This document shows, in pieces, positions 1-7,170 of a stretch of DNA of 7,287 bases; positions within the stretch are counted from its first letter, which is position 1; each line of letters opens with the position of its first letter. The notes under the pieces are model-generated. The model did not search any database. It saw only the letters and a list, made by a program, of their open reading frames with translations, and was not told the origin of the DNA. The position numbers and the translations under genes are program-made. This DNA comes from Bacteroidales bacterium (GTDB lineage Bacteria > Bacteroidota > Bacteroidia > Bacteroidales > UBA7960), in the NCBI GenBank assembly GCA_003557965.1, contig PWND01000045.1, forward strand, positions 1 to 7,287. Direction: 5' to 3'.

Positions 1-206
1 ACATGAACAGTCGCCTGTGCATGTTGTGAGCTCTTACCTCACATTTTCACCCTTACCATAAATTTCTTTATGGCGGTTATTTTCTGTGGCACTTTCTCTC
101 GCTACCTCATGTGGTAGCGGCTTCCTGTTAGGAAGTATGCTGCCCTGTGCTGCCCGGACTTTCCTCATTCCATCTTTCAGGAACGCGACAGATCACCTGC
201 CTTTTT
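1..206 (-). ncRNA. rnpB: RNase P RNA (rnpB), 5' portion, truncated by window edge
   Basis: This is the catalytic RNA of RNase P, which cleaves the 5' leader from precursor tRNAs. Read on the minus strand, it carries the hallmark conserved block GAGGAAAGTCCGGGC (around 150-166), the 5' strand of helix P4. Before it lies a P3-like hairpin (TTCC...GGAA). After it come small hairpins (TTCCTAACAGGAA; GCTACC...GGTAGC), the conserved AGTGCCACAGAAAATAACCGCC block, then GGTAAGGGTGAAAA and a P12-like stem TGTGAG-GTAAGAG-CTCACA. The last part seen, ACATGCACAGGCGACTGTTCATGT, fits P13/P14. The 3' part, including the second P4 strand (ACAGAA...), is outside the window, so roughly half to two thirds of a usual bacterial type A RNA is present. 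The 5' end at about 206 is estimated from where P1/P2-like sequence begins and could be off by several bases. The RNA lies about 40 bases downstream of the DUF2027/Smr gene on the same strand. Whether it has its own promoter is unclear. Confidence 0.93.
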
Positions 207-247
207 ATTGTAATTGAATTTTTATAAAAACTTATTTCCCTGATTTG

Positions 248-1345
248 TTATTTGTTTCTGTAAAAAACTACTTCTGTGGCTCCCATGCCGTATCTGGCAT
301 AAGATGCATCATGAAACTCCACTCCATCAGTATTACGCAAATACTTATAAATTTCATTCTTTAATACGCCATTGCCAACGCCATGAATAAAAATCACTTT
401 GTGTAGCTTCTCAACTTCTGCTTGTTGCATACACTTTATAAAATAGTCCATCTGAACCTTTAATATCTCAGCATTCGACATGCTTTCATAACGCTCTGTT
501 AAAATACCAATATGTAAATCTACCTCAGCTATTTTGTCATCAATTTTATGAGCCTCCAAAAATGATTCCTTTTGTTTAGCTTCACTTTCTATTGTAGCAT
601 CATGAAATTTTTCCTGCAATGATTTTATTTCTTGTTCTTCAAACTTTTCCTCTTTGCCGGTATTTAATGCAGAACCAAGCTCTGACAGCAGGCCTGCAGT
701 TATTGTTATTGCTTTTTTCCTGATAATTTTTTCATACTTGAAGCTTTCCTCTTTGTATAGCTTTATGGGTTTGAAATTTATTATATTATTTAATGGCTTT
801 ACAGGGTTGATTTTACCTTCCTTAAAGAAAGATACCTGGAGTAATAAATTTGCCCATTCACTGGCTTCTGACCTACCTATAGAAGTTAGCAGCAATTGAG
901 TTTCAGGTTCAATAAATCCATAATCTTCTCCGTAATAGTGCCCGGATTTATTCAAAAACAAACCGAATAATGCCTGGTATGGTGTATGGTTTATAAGTAA
1001 AATTTCAATATTGCCGGTTAATGGTGCATCTTCAATTTCAGGCACAATCATTACATATATGCCTTCGCTAATTTGCCCGGAATCATTATGTGCAATATAT
1101 AATGGACTGGCATCAGAATCTTCCTCAGTAGTTTCTTCAATAACATTTTGTGCAAACACGGATGCTTTATCATATTCGCCACTGTCAGTTTTAATTATGT
1201 CCACTACAGCTGTGGGGATTTCAAAACCCTCTTCTATTGCAACATGAACGATTTCGTTATTTACTATTTTTGTGATAATCCCACCGCCTTTTTCATTTAA
1301 AAAACTTACCTTGTCTCCTAAATTAAATTTTTTTATGTTTGTCAT
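248..1345 (-). CDS. DUF2027 domain protein with C-terminal Smr domain
   Basis: A 365-residue soluble protein with no signal peptide. Residues 5-50 (GDKVSFLNEKGGGIITKI...GFEIPTAVVDI) look like the small beta-barrel, SH3/KOW-like module that opens DUF2027 proteins. Residues about 80-205 are beta-rich and form the DUF2027 core. Residues about 205-275 are charged and probably helical. Residues 276-365 form a Smr (small MutS-related) domain with the DLH motif at 276-278 and HGVGNG at 321-326. Smr domains are known as DNA or RNA endonuclease modules in MutS2 and SmrA/B-type proteins, some acting on branched DNA or on mRNA at stalled ribosomes. No substrate is established for this family that I can name, so the nuclease role is an inference from the domain. 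The ATG at 1345 is chosen because the N-terminal module starts right behind it. The gene lies upstream of rnpB on the same strand and is divergent from the flippase gene. Confidence 0.93.
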   Translation of the reverse strand: MTNIKKFNLGDKVSFLNEKGGGIITKIVNNEIVHVAIEEGFEIPTAVVDIIKTDSGEYDKASVFAQNVIEETTEEDSDASPLYIAHNDSGQISEGIYVMIVPEIEDAPLTGNIEILLINHTPYQALFGLFLNKSGHYYGEDYGFIEPETQLLLTSIGRSEASEWANLLLQVSFFKEGKINPVKPLNNIINFKPIKLYKEESFKYEKIIRKKAITITAGLLSELGSALNTGKEEKFEEQEIKSLQEKFHDATIESEAKQKESFLEAHKIDDKIAEVDLHIGILTERYESMSNAEILKVQMDYFIKCMQQAEVEKLHKVIFIHGVGNGVLKNEIYKYLRNTDGVEFHDASYARYGMGATEVVFYRNK

Positions 1346-1366
1346 GGTTTAATATAAAATATTAAG

Positions 1367-1397
1367 CAAAATTACTCAAATATTAGCAAAAAGCTAA
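1367..1397 (-). promoter_or_regulatory. possible Bacteroidota-type promoter of the DUF2027/Smr gene
   Basis: On the minus strand, TAATTTTG (1367-1374) matches the Bacteroidota -7 consensus TAnnTTTG. It lies 21 bases before the ATG, implying a leader of about 15 bases. At a 19-base spacing upstream there is TTAG (1394-1397), a three-of-four match to the -33 TTTG element. A short inverted repeat, TTAGC-N5-GCTAA (1383-1397), overlaps this upstream region and could be an operator. In such AT-rich DNA the -7 match alone could arise by chance. Confidence 0.35.
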
Positions 1398-1481
1398 GAA
1401 AAGCAATACTCAAAAAACTTATTAATCACAAAAAAGCAAAATCTTTTCTACCTTTATAACCGTTTTTATAATTAGTTTCAA

Positions 1482-2972
1482 ATGCAGCAAAAATTTATTA
1501 AAAATCTTGTTTTATTGCTTGTGCTAAACCTGCTGGTTAAGCCTTTCTGGTTGCTTGGAATTGACCGTGCCGTGCAAAATACAGTAGGAGCAGCAGATTA
1601 CGGATTTTATTTTGCTTTACTCAACTACTCATTTTTATTTAATATTCTGCTTGATTTTGGAATTACCGGCTTTAACAACAGAAACATTGCACAAAATACA
1701 CAACTTATAAAAAAACATCTTTCAAACATAATTGTAGTCAAGTTATTATTACTGCTTGTGTATTTGTTTTTTACGTTTATTGGTGCTTTTACAATAGGCT
1801 ATAGCAAAGCACAAATAAATATGCTGATAGTTCTGGCTTTTAATCAGTTTATTGCCGGGTTTATTTTATACTTAAGGTCTAATATTAGCGGCTTACATTT
1901 GTTTAAAATAGACGCAATGGTATCAATACTTGATCGTGTTTTGATAATAATTATCTGTAGTATATTATTATGGGGTAACGTTTTTAAAGAATTTAAAATT
2001 GAATATTTCGTTTATGCACAAACAGCTTCATACTTAATAACAGCAATAATAACCTTTATAATACTAATTGAAAAATCAGGCACTTACATTTTGAAGCTAA
2101 ACTGGAATCCTCCGTTCTTTATAATGATTGTGAAGAAAAGCCTTCCTTTTGCATTGCTGGTTTTATTAATGACTTTTTACAGCCGGATTGACAGTGTGAT
2201 GTTGGAAAGATTGCTGTTTGACGGTAATGTGTTTTCCGGAATATATGCATCAGCTTTCAGGCTTCTGGATGCATCAAATATGTTTGCATACCTTTTTGCA
2301 GTATTATTATTGCCGATTTTTGCCCGAATGATTAAGCACAACCAGCCAGTAGAAAGCCTTGTAAAATTATCCTTTTCTATTCTGATTACAGCTTCAGTAA
2401 CAATAGCAATTAGTTCTTTATTTTACGCCAAAGAAATCATGACTTTGCTTTACCCTATACACCCGGCTGAAACAGCAACTGAATATAGTAATAGAATAAT
2501 CGAATCTGCCAGGGTTTTTGGAATCCTAATGCTTTGTTTTATTTCAATTTCTTCCAGCTATGTTTTTGGCACATTGCTAACGGCAAAGGGCAGTCTGAAG
2601 TATCTTAACATTGTGGCTTTTTCAGGAATGATACTGAATATAATATTGAACTTATTACTAATTCCATATTATAAAGCCCAGGGTGCGGCTATTGCAAGCT
2701 TTGCAACCCAGTTTTTGGTTGCAGTAATTCAGGTGATTATTACCGCCAGAATATTTAATTTCAGAATAAATTATTTGTTTATTGCAAAAATTTTAATCTT
2801 TGTGTTGTCGGTTATAATAATTAATTATTTATTCAGTTTAAGTAGTATTGAGTGGCATTATAGCTTATTGCTTGTTTTGATTAGTTGCCTTATGGTTGCG
2901 ATTTCAATAAATTTACTTCAACTCAGGAATATTTTCAAGCTTCTTTTTGCTAATTTTGAAGCCCCAAAATAA
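1482..2972 (+). CDS. Wzx-like polysaccharide flippase (MATE/MVF-type membrane protein)
   Basis: A 496-residue, extremely hydrophobic inner-membrane protein with about 12 to 14 predicted membrane segments spread over its whole length, the usual size for oligosaccharide flippases of the MOP superfamily. The N-terminal stretch fits Wzx-type proteins: a first helix, then residues 27-60 containing IDRAVQNTVGAADYGFYFAL and FNILLDFGITGFNNRNIA. The internal AYLFAVLLLPIFARM and the late segment with LLLIPYYKAQGAAIASFATQ are typical of the C-terminal half of the family. The known role is moving undecaprenyl-pyrophosphate-linked sugar units from the cytoplasmic to the periplasmic face. The substrate cannot be read from sequence. 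The ATG at 1482 gives a complete first helix and there is no upstream in-frame alternative. The next gene, 139 bases downstream, encodes a chain-length determinant on the same strand, so the two probably serve the same polysaccharide. No convincing promoter or downstream terminator was found. A lipid II or teichoic-type flippase is an alternative but less likely given the neighbours. Confidence 0.9.
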   Translation: MQQKFIKNLVLLLVLNLLVKPFWLLGIDRAVQNTVGAADYGFYFALLNYSFLFNILLDFGITGFNNRNIAQNTQLIKKHLSNIIVVKLLLLLVYLFFTFIGAFTIGYSKAQINMLIVLAFNQFIAGFILYLRSNISGLHLFKIDAMVSILDRVLIIIICSILLWGNVFKEFKIEYFVYAQTASYLITAIITFIILIEKSGTYILKLNWNPPFFIMIVKKSLPFALLVLLMTFYSRIDSVMLERLLFDGNVFSGIYASAFRLLDASNMFAYLFAVLLLPIFARMIKHNQPVESLVKLSFSILITASVTIAISSLFYAKEIMTLLYPIHPAETATEYSNRIIESARVFGILMLCFISISSSYVFGTLLTAKGSLKYLNIVAFSGMILNIILNLLLIPYYKAQGAAIASFATQFLVAVIQVIITARIFNFRINYLFIAKILIFVLSVIIINYLFSLSSIEWHYSLLLVLISCLMVAISINLLQLRNIFKLLFANFEAPK

Positions 2973-3111
2973 ATTTTTGAATAGTTTAAAAAAAATATCC
3001 CGCAAAAGAAATGTTTAACAAAAAGGAACGGCGATAATTATTATTTAAAAGTAAAAAAGACTTATTATAATAAATGTGGGTTCGCCGGCCCTTTATAAAA
3101 CCTTTACAGGA

Positions 3112-4152
3112 ATGAAAGAAAATACTAAAAATGATTTTGATGCTGTAAACATTTTTCTGTTTCTCATTAGATGGTGGAAGCACCTGGCAATAATTTGTAT
3201 AATTGCAATAATAGCTTCATCTGTTTTTTCATCACCGCATTTTATAACTCCCAAGTTTGAAACACATGCTACTATGTTTCCGGCTTCAACACACAGTATT
3301 TCAAGAGCTGTTCTTGGTGGGGGAGGTATGTTGTCAACAAGGCAGGATTTCCTTCAGTATGGTGAAGTAGAAGATGCTGAAAGGCTGTTGCAATTATTAA
3401 ACTCGTCATCAATAAGCGACAGAATTACAGAAAGGTTTAATTTGATGGACCATTACGAAATATCTGAATCATCGAGATATCGCTATACACAATTATCAAG
3501 AAAGTATAAAAGTAATGTATCCTTCAGGCGAACTTCTTATGGAGCGGTTGAAGTTTCTGTTAGAGACAGAGATCCGCTTATGGCAGTGGATATTGCTAAG
3601 GAGATTATCGCCCTCGTTGATACAGTTCAAAATGATATGAGAAAAGAAAGAGCGGAAATGGCTTTTAATATTGCAAGCAAACAGTATTATGACTACAGGG
3701 ACGAAATAAAGCAAGCAGAAGACAGCATAAGTATCTTAATGAGAAAAGGAATTTATAATATAGAAGGCCAAACTTCCATGCTTATGAAGCAACTTGCCAA
3801 AGATCTTTCTTCGGGAAACCAGCAGGGCATAAATGCTATCAATAATCAACTTGAAATACTCAGCAACTACGGAAGCACTTATGTACGTTTACAAAACTTT
3901 CTTAAAGCCTCCGGTGAGCAGTTAAATACACTTCAAAGAAGGTATAATGAAACAAAAGCAGACCTTGAAAACTTTGTTTCTTTTACTTTTGTAATTGATG
4001 AACCATACATTCCTGAAAGAAAATCATATCCCGTAAGATGGCTTATTGTTTTTATTAGTACTGCTGCCGCTGCATTTACAGGTTTTGTATCATTAATTAT
4101 TTATGAAAATGTAATTAATAAAGGCATAAAAAGATTAAAGCAAGAGAAATAA
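3112..4152 (+). CDS. Wzz-type chain-length determinant / polysaccharide co-polymerase
   Basis: A 346-residue protein with the classic Wzz layout: a short cytoplasmic N-terminus, a membrane helix at about 24-41, a large periplasmic part of about 265 residues, and a second helix at about 308-331 with a short basic tail. Just before the second helix is the proline-rich signature PYIPERKSYPVRW (P298, P301, P307). The periplasmic stretch RDRDPLMAVDIAKEIIALVD (151-170) matches the conserved wzz-fold segment, followed by a long probably coiled region (175-285). It lacks a Wzc-type tyrosine kinase domain. Such proteins oligomerise in the inner membrane and set the chain length of Wzy-made polysaccharide. 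A glycine-rich loop (AVLGGGG, 66-72) is notable. The start is taken at ATG 3112. The frame also stays open back to a GTG at 3076, but those 12 codons are GC-rich, unlike the gene, and precede the expected N-terminal module. The ligase/polymerase gene begins 6 bases after the stop. Confidence 0.88.
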   Translation: MKENTKNDFDAVNIFLFLIRWWKHLAIICIIAIIASSVFSSPHFITPKFETHATMFPASTHSISRAVLGGGGMLSTRQDFLQYGEVEDAERLLQLLNSSSISDRITERFNLMDHYEISESSRYRYTQLSRKYKSNVSFRRTSYGAVEVSVRDRDPLMAVDIAKEIIALVDTVQNDMRKERAEMAFNIASKQYYDYRDEIKQAEDSISILMRKGIYNIEGQTSMLMKQLAKDLSSGNQQGINAINNQLEILSNYGSTYVRLQNFLKASGEQLNTLQRRYNETKADLENFVSFTFVIDEPYIPERKSYPVRWLIVFISTAAAAFTGFVSLIIYENVINKGIKRLKQEK

Positions 4153-4158
4153 ACAGTA

Positions 4159-5601
4159 ATGATTGTTTCAGATTTATCAAAAATAAAGGTTTTATATGCC
4201 AGTTGTATATTGTTTATTGCAGTAAATACTATACTTATCACTTTTGGACATTACTGGCTTGCTGCATTGCCTGTGGCTTTAGTCGCTGTGTTAATGCTGT
4301 TTTTTTCACTTGATAAGCTGTTACTCACTATTGTTGCCATAACTCCTTTTACATTTAAATATAAACATGCTGAAATGGGATTTTCGGTGGATGTTCCAAC
4401 AGAGCCACTGATTGTAGCAATTATGGTTGTGTTTATTTTAAAGCTTCTCTATGAAAAGCATTACGAAAGAAATGTTTTAAAACACCCCCTTACCATAATA
4501 TTATCGCTAAACCTGTTATGGATTCTATTCACATCAATTACCAGCGAAATTCCAGTTGTTTCATTAAAGTTTTTTGTTTCGAGGCTGTGGTTTGTTGTTG
4601 TTTTTTACTTTTTAGTAATAAAACTGTTTAAAAATGCAAAAAATATCAGGTTATTCCCATGGATTTTTGCTGTTCCGCTGGCAGTAATGGTTTTATATAT
4701 AACTTATATACATTCATTGTCGGGCTTTGAAAGGTTTGCTGGAATAGCTGCAGTTAAACCGTTTTTTAACGACCATACTAATTATGGTGCAACATTAGCA
4801 ATGGTAGCTCCTTTATTTGCAATAATGGCTTTTTATAAGGGCTATAGCCCTACCATGAGAGGTGTGTCACTGGCACTTTTTATTATTTTTTCAGTTGGTA
4901 TTCTTTTTAGCTATTCGAGAGCATCGTGGATAAGCCTTGCTGTGTCAGCAGTAGTATTTTTAATATTGGCTTTTAAAATTAACTTTAAACTGATAATAGC
5001 TGCAAGCTTGATAGCAGTGGGGGTGTTTTTTTCCTACCAGGAACAGGTAATGATACAGTTAGAAAGAAATACTACTGAATCCTCAGGAGATTTTTCAGAG
5101 CATGTAAGGTCTATAAGTAATATTACATCTGATGCCTCAAACCTTGAAAGAATTAACAGATGGCGTTCGGCGATAAGAATGTACCATGAAAGGCCTGTAC
5201 TCGGGTGGGGGCCGGGTACTTACCAGTTTGTTTATGCGCCTTATCAACTATCAGAAGACTATACTATTATTACTACTCACTTTGGTGACTGGGGAAATGC
5301 TCATAGCGAATACCTTGGGCCACTTTCAGAAACAGGTATGCCTGGAATGTTGCTTGTAATTGCACTTTTTACCATGGTAATTATTACTGCTGTGCGAAAT
5401 TTTAAAAATAACCCGAATAAAGAATTCAGATGGATGTCATTAGGAATATTGCTGGGATTTGTTTCTTATTTTACTCATGGATTATTAAATAATTTTCTTG
5501 ATACTGATAAAATTTCGGTTCCTTTTTGGAGTTTTATGGCTATACTGGTTGCAATAAATGTGTTTCACAACAGGAAAGCCCCTGAATTAGATGAATCTTA
5601 A
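4159..5601 (+). CDS. O-antigen ligase / polymerase family membrane protein (Wzy_C-type)
   Basis: A 480-residue integral membrane protein with about 11 to 12 helices. It has one large periplasmic loop between about 293 and 390, the arrangement of WaaL ligases and related Wzy polymerases and O-oligosaccharyl transferases. Before the loop are PFFNDHTNYGATLAMVAP (201-218) and SYSRASW (251-257). The loop contains RWRSAIRMYHERPVLGWGPGTY (334-355) and the conserved HSEYLGPLSETG (382-393). H382 is the candidate for the functionally important loop histidine of WaaL-like enzymes, and R254 and the loop arginines are candidates for diphosphate contacts; these assignments are by family analogy. The enzyme would transfer lipid-linked glycan to lipid A core, to another chain, or possibly to protein. 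Ligase and polymerase cannot be told apart by sequence reading alone. The gene follows the chain-length determinant by 6 bases, so the two are surely translated from one mRNA. The next gene has its own promoter-like sequence, suggesting the unit ends here. Confidence 0.88.
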   Translation: MIVSDLSKIKVLYASCILFIAVNTILITFGHYWLAALPVALVAVLMLFFSLDKLLLTIVAITPFTFKYKHAEMGFSVDVPTEPLIVAIMVVFILKLLYEKHYERNVLKHPLTIILSLNLLWILFTSITSEIPVVSLKFFVSRLWFVVVFYFLVIKLFKNAKNIRLFPWIFAVPLAVMVLYITYIHSLSGFERFAGIAAVKPFFNDHTNYGATLAMVAPLFAIMAFYKGYSPTMRGVSLALFIIFSVGILFSYSRASWISLAVSAVVFLILAFKINFKLIIAASLIAVGVFFSYQEQVMIQLERNTTESSGDFSEHVRSISNITSDASNLERINRWRSAIRMYHERPVLGWGPGTYQFVYAPYQLSEDYTIITTHFGDWGNAHSEYLGPLSETGMPGMLLVIALFTMVIITAVRNFKNNPNKEFRWMSLGILLGFVSYFTHGLLNNFLDTDKISVPFWSFMAILVAINVFHNRKAPELDES

Positions 5602-5638
5602 GCATTAGATAAACATCTTAAAAATTATCCTGTCATAA

Positions 5639-5670
5639 TTTGGGCGTAACAAAACAAAAAAATAATTTTG
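5639..5670 (+). promoter_or_regulatory. Bacteroidota-type promoter of the nitroreductase gene
   Basis: TTTG at 5639-5642 and TAATTTTG at 5663-5670 match the Bacteroidota -33 (TTTG) and -7 (TAnnTTTG) elements with a 20-base spacer, within the known 19-21 range. The -7 element ends 45 bases before the ATG at 5716, leaving an A-rich leader of about 40 bases, typical of efficiently translated genes in this phylum. This is the best promoter match in the window. Expression has not been tested. Confidence 0.6.
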
Positions 5671-5715
5671 CAAACGCAAAAAAGAATCTTTTATAAATTA
5701 TAAAAACCGAAAATT

Positions 5716-6477
5716 ATGAATTCCACTATAGAAACTTTATTAAATCATAAAACAATCAGGAATTATAAATCTGACCCAATTGATGAAAAAACTTTAGACT
5801 TAATTCTGGAAGCTGGTTTCAGGGCTTCAACAACAGGCAATATGCAGGTTTATAGCGTTATAGTATCACAAGATCCTGAGAGTTTGAAAGAACTATGCAA
5901 ATTACACTTTAATCAAAAAATGGTTGAACAGGCTCCTGTTTTACTAACTTTTTGCGCTGACTTTAACAGGTTTAACAAATGGTGCAAGATTAGAGATGCT
6001 GAGCCGGGATATGATAACTTTTTGTCGTTTTACACAGCCTCTATTGATGCACTGCTTGCAGCTCAAAATGTTGCTGTAGCTGCTGAATCATTCGGGTTAG
6101 GAATATGTTATCTTGGTACAACAACTTACCAGGCCGATAAGCTTATTGAGTTTTTTAATTTACCGGAAGGTGTAGTACCTGTTACAACATTAGTAGTTGG
6201 ATATCCGGATGAAAACCCTGAGCAGGTTGACAGGCTTCCTGCAAGTGCTGTTGTTCATAAAGAAAAATATAAGGATTACTCAAAAGATGATATTGAAAAA
6301 GCTTATAAAGAAAAAGAAGAGTTGCCTCTAACAAAAAGCCTTATAGAGGAAAACCAGGTAAATAACCTTGCTCAAATATTTACTCTTAAAAGATATACAA
6401 AAAAAGATAACATACACTTTAGTAAAGTGTTTCTGGAAGCTATTGAAGATCAGAAGTTCATGAATAATGACAGTTAG
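5716..6477 (+). CDS. FMN-dependent nitroreductase, NfsA/Frp-like NAD(P)H oxidoreductase
   Basis: A 253-residue cytoplasmic flavoprotein of the nitroreductase superfamily, likely dimeric and using FMN to reduce nitro compounds, quinones or flavins with NAD(P)H. Visible family features are the N-terminal HKTIRNY (H11, R15, phosphate and FMN contacts), ASTTGNMQ (37-44, the second FMN-binding stretch), GLGICYLGTTTY (127-138), and VVGYPDENPEQVDRLPAS (160-177). The last of these is typical of the NfsA/Frp branch rather than the shorter NfsB branch. The C-terminal 70 residues (EKYKDYSKDDIEKAYKEKEE, then NNLAQIFTLKRYTKK...HFSKVFLEAI) are the usual lysine- and glutamate-rich tail of this branch, so the protein appears complete. 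The natural substrate is unknown. It has its own promoter-like sequence and no evident link to the upstream polysaccharide genes. The ATG at 5716 is preceded by an A-rich leader without a Shine-Dalgarno match. Confidence 0.93.
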   Translation: MNSTIETLLNHKTIRNYKSDPIDEKTLDLILEAGFRASTTGNMQVYSVIVSQDPESLKELCKLHFNQKMVEQAPVLLTFCADFNRFNKWCKIRDAEPGYDNFLSFYTASIDALLAAQNVAVAAESFGLGICYLGTTTYQADKLIEFFNLPEGVVPVTTLVVGYPDENPEQVDRLPASAVVHKEKYKDYSKDDIEKAYKEKEELPLTKSLIEENQVNNLAQIFTLKRYTKKDNIHFSKVFLEAIEDQKFMNNDS

Positions 6478-6483
6478 GATATT

Positions 6484-6506
6484 GGCCGCCGGCTTGTAAG
6501 CTGGCC
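6484..6506. repeat. GC-rich inverted repeat after the nitroreductase gene
   Basis: GCCGGCT (6488-6494) can pair with AGCTGGC (6499-6505) around a TGTA loop, giving a 7-bp stem with one G-T wobble; GGCC also occurs at both ends (6484-6487 and 6503-6506). It begins 7 bases after the nitroreductase stop and could act as a transcription terminator, but no T-run follows on either strand, so a dispersed palindromic repeat is an equal possibility. It stands out in otherwise AT-rich DNA. The rest of the spacer to 6605 shows no coding potential I can support. It holds a 10-base palindrome, AGCTATAGCT, at 6564-6573. Confidence 0.45.
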
Positions 6507-6626
6507 TATAATGGGATTATGCAGCTCACAAACGAATATGGCAATGCCCGGTGACTTTTCTGTAGCTATAGCTCTCTAATTTGCTTTTGGCGATATTCAT
6601 ACAACATGATAAAACTCATTTTGATA

Positions 6627-7106
6627 ATGGTTGACAAGTTTTTTCTTGTATCATTTGCAATGATATTTTTGTTAGGATTTTCTTGTTGCAAATCTACTAC
6701 TGATGTTATTGTTGTGAATGAAAACGATATAGCAAATGATTCATTGCAGCAGGAAGTTAATATGGACACTGTTGATACAGTTTCAGAAGGCCCCCGCACA
6801 GCTCCGGCATACCCTGGGCTAATAAAATACCAACAACCTGATGGAACTGTTATTTCTGTTTTTCTTAAAGGTGATGAAAGAATTCAATGGGCTGAAACAA
6901 AAGATGGCTATACCATTCTTATGAATGATAATGGCGAATATCAATATGCAATTCATGATGATGATGGCAGGCTCATTTTGTCTGGTGTGAAAGTATCTCC
7001 CAAAAACAAAAGGACTGAAGAAGAATTGTTTCTTTTGCAAAAAACTCCTGAAAATTTATTCTTTTCTGACGAGCAAATACTTGAGATGAAGCAAAGTTTT
7101 GATTAG
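6627..7106 (+). CDS. putative lipoprotein with M6-protease N-terminal (propeptide-like) domain, no protease domain
   Basis: A small secreted protein of 159 residues from the ATG at 6627. That start gives a compact signal sequence, MVDKFFLVSFAMIFLLGFSC, with a cysteine at residue 20 followed by C21. An ATG at 6606 is also open but would add a hydrophobic stretch interrupted by an aspartate. The lipobox (GFSC) is imperfect, so lipidation is likely but not certain. Residues about 23-55 are acidic and low complexity, a common spacer in surface lipoproteins. Residues about 60-125 (APAYPGLIKYQQPDGTVISVFLKGDERIQWAETKDGYTILMNDNGEYQYA...GRLILSGVKVSP) resemble, from memory, the region preceding the catalytic domain of M6-family (immune inhibitor A-like) metalloproteases. 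The family's HExxH zinc motif is absent and the frame ends at TAG shortly after this domain. It may be a standalone inhibitor- or chaperone-like domain, or the remnant of a truncated protease. The palindromic repeats that follow leave room for either view. Confidence 0.72.
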   Translation: MVDKFFLVSFAMIFLLGFSCCKSTTDVIVVNENDIANDSLQQEVNMDTVDTVSEGPRTAPAYPGLIKYQQPDGTVISVFLKGDERIQWAETKDGYTILMNDNGEYQYAIHDDDGRLILSGVKVSPKNKRTEEELFLLQKTPENLFFSDEQILEMKQSFD

Positions 7107-7170
7107 TGTTGATGTTTTGACAGACATTATGCTTTATCTTTTCTTTGCTAATTAATATTTAATTTTACTA

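Noticed and set aside
207..247. Dedicated rnpB promoter in the gap after the DUF2027/Smr gene (TACAAT or TAAGTTTT on the minus strand)
   Set aside because: Neither candidate has a matching upstream element and the rnpB 5' end is only estimated, so no assignment is justified.
654..1247. Plus-strand open frames opposite the DUF2027/Smr gene
   Set aside because: They are antisense shadows of a convincing gene and show no recognisable domain.
1449..1456. TACCTTTA as a -7 element for the flippase gene
   Set aside because: It lacks the final G of TAnnTTTG and has no TTTG at 19-21 bases upstream; too weak to report as a promoter.
2951..2958. TAATTTTG near the end of the flippase gene as a promoter for the chain-length determinant
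   Set aside because: It matches the -7 consensus, but there is no -33 element at the right distance, it lies inside coding sequence and it is about 150 bases from the start; a chance match is likely in AT-rich DNA.
3076..3111. Start of the chain-length determinant at GTG 3076, adding 12 residues
   Set aside because: The extra codons are GC-rich and unlike the rest of the gene, and ATG 3112 gives the normal short cytoplasmic N-terminus before the first membrane helix.
2986..3183. Minus-strand 65-codon open frame across the spacer before the chain-length determinant
   Set aside because: Low-complexity translation, overlaps the start of a real gene, no leader or domain support.
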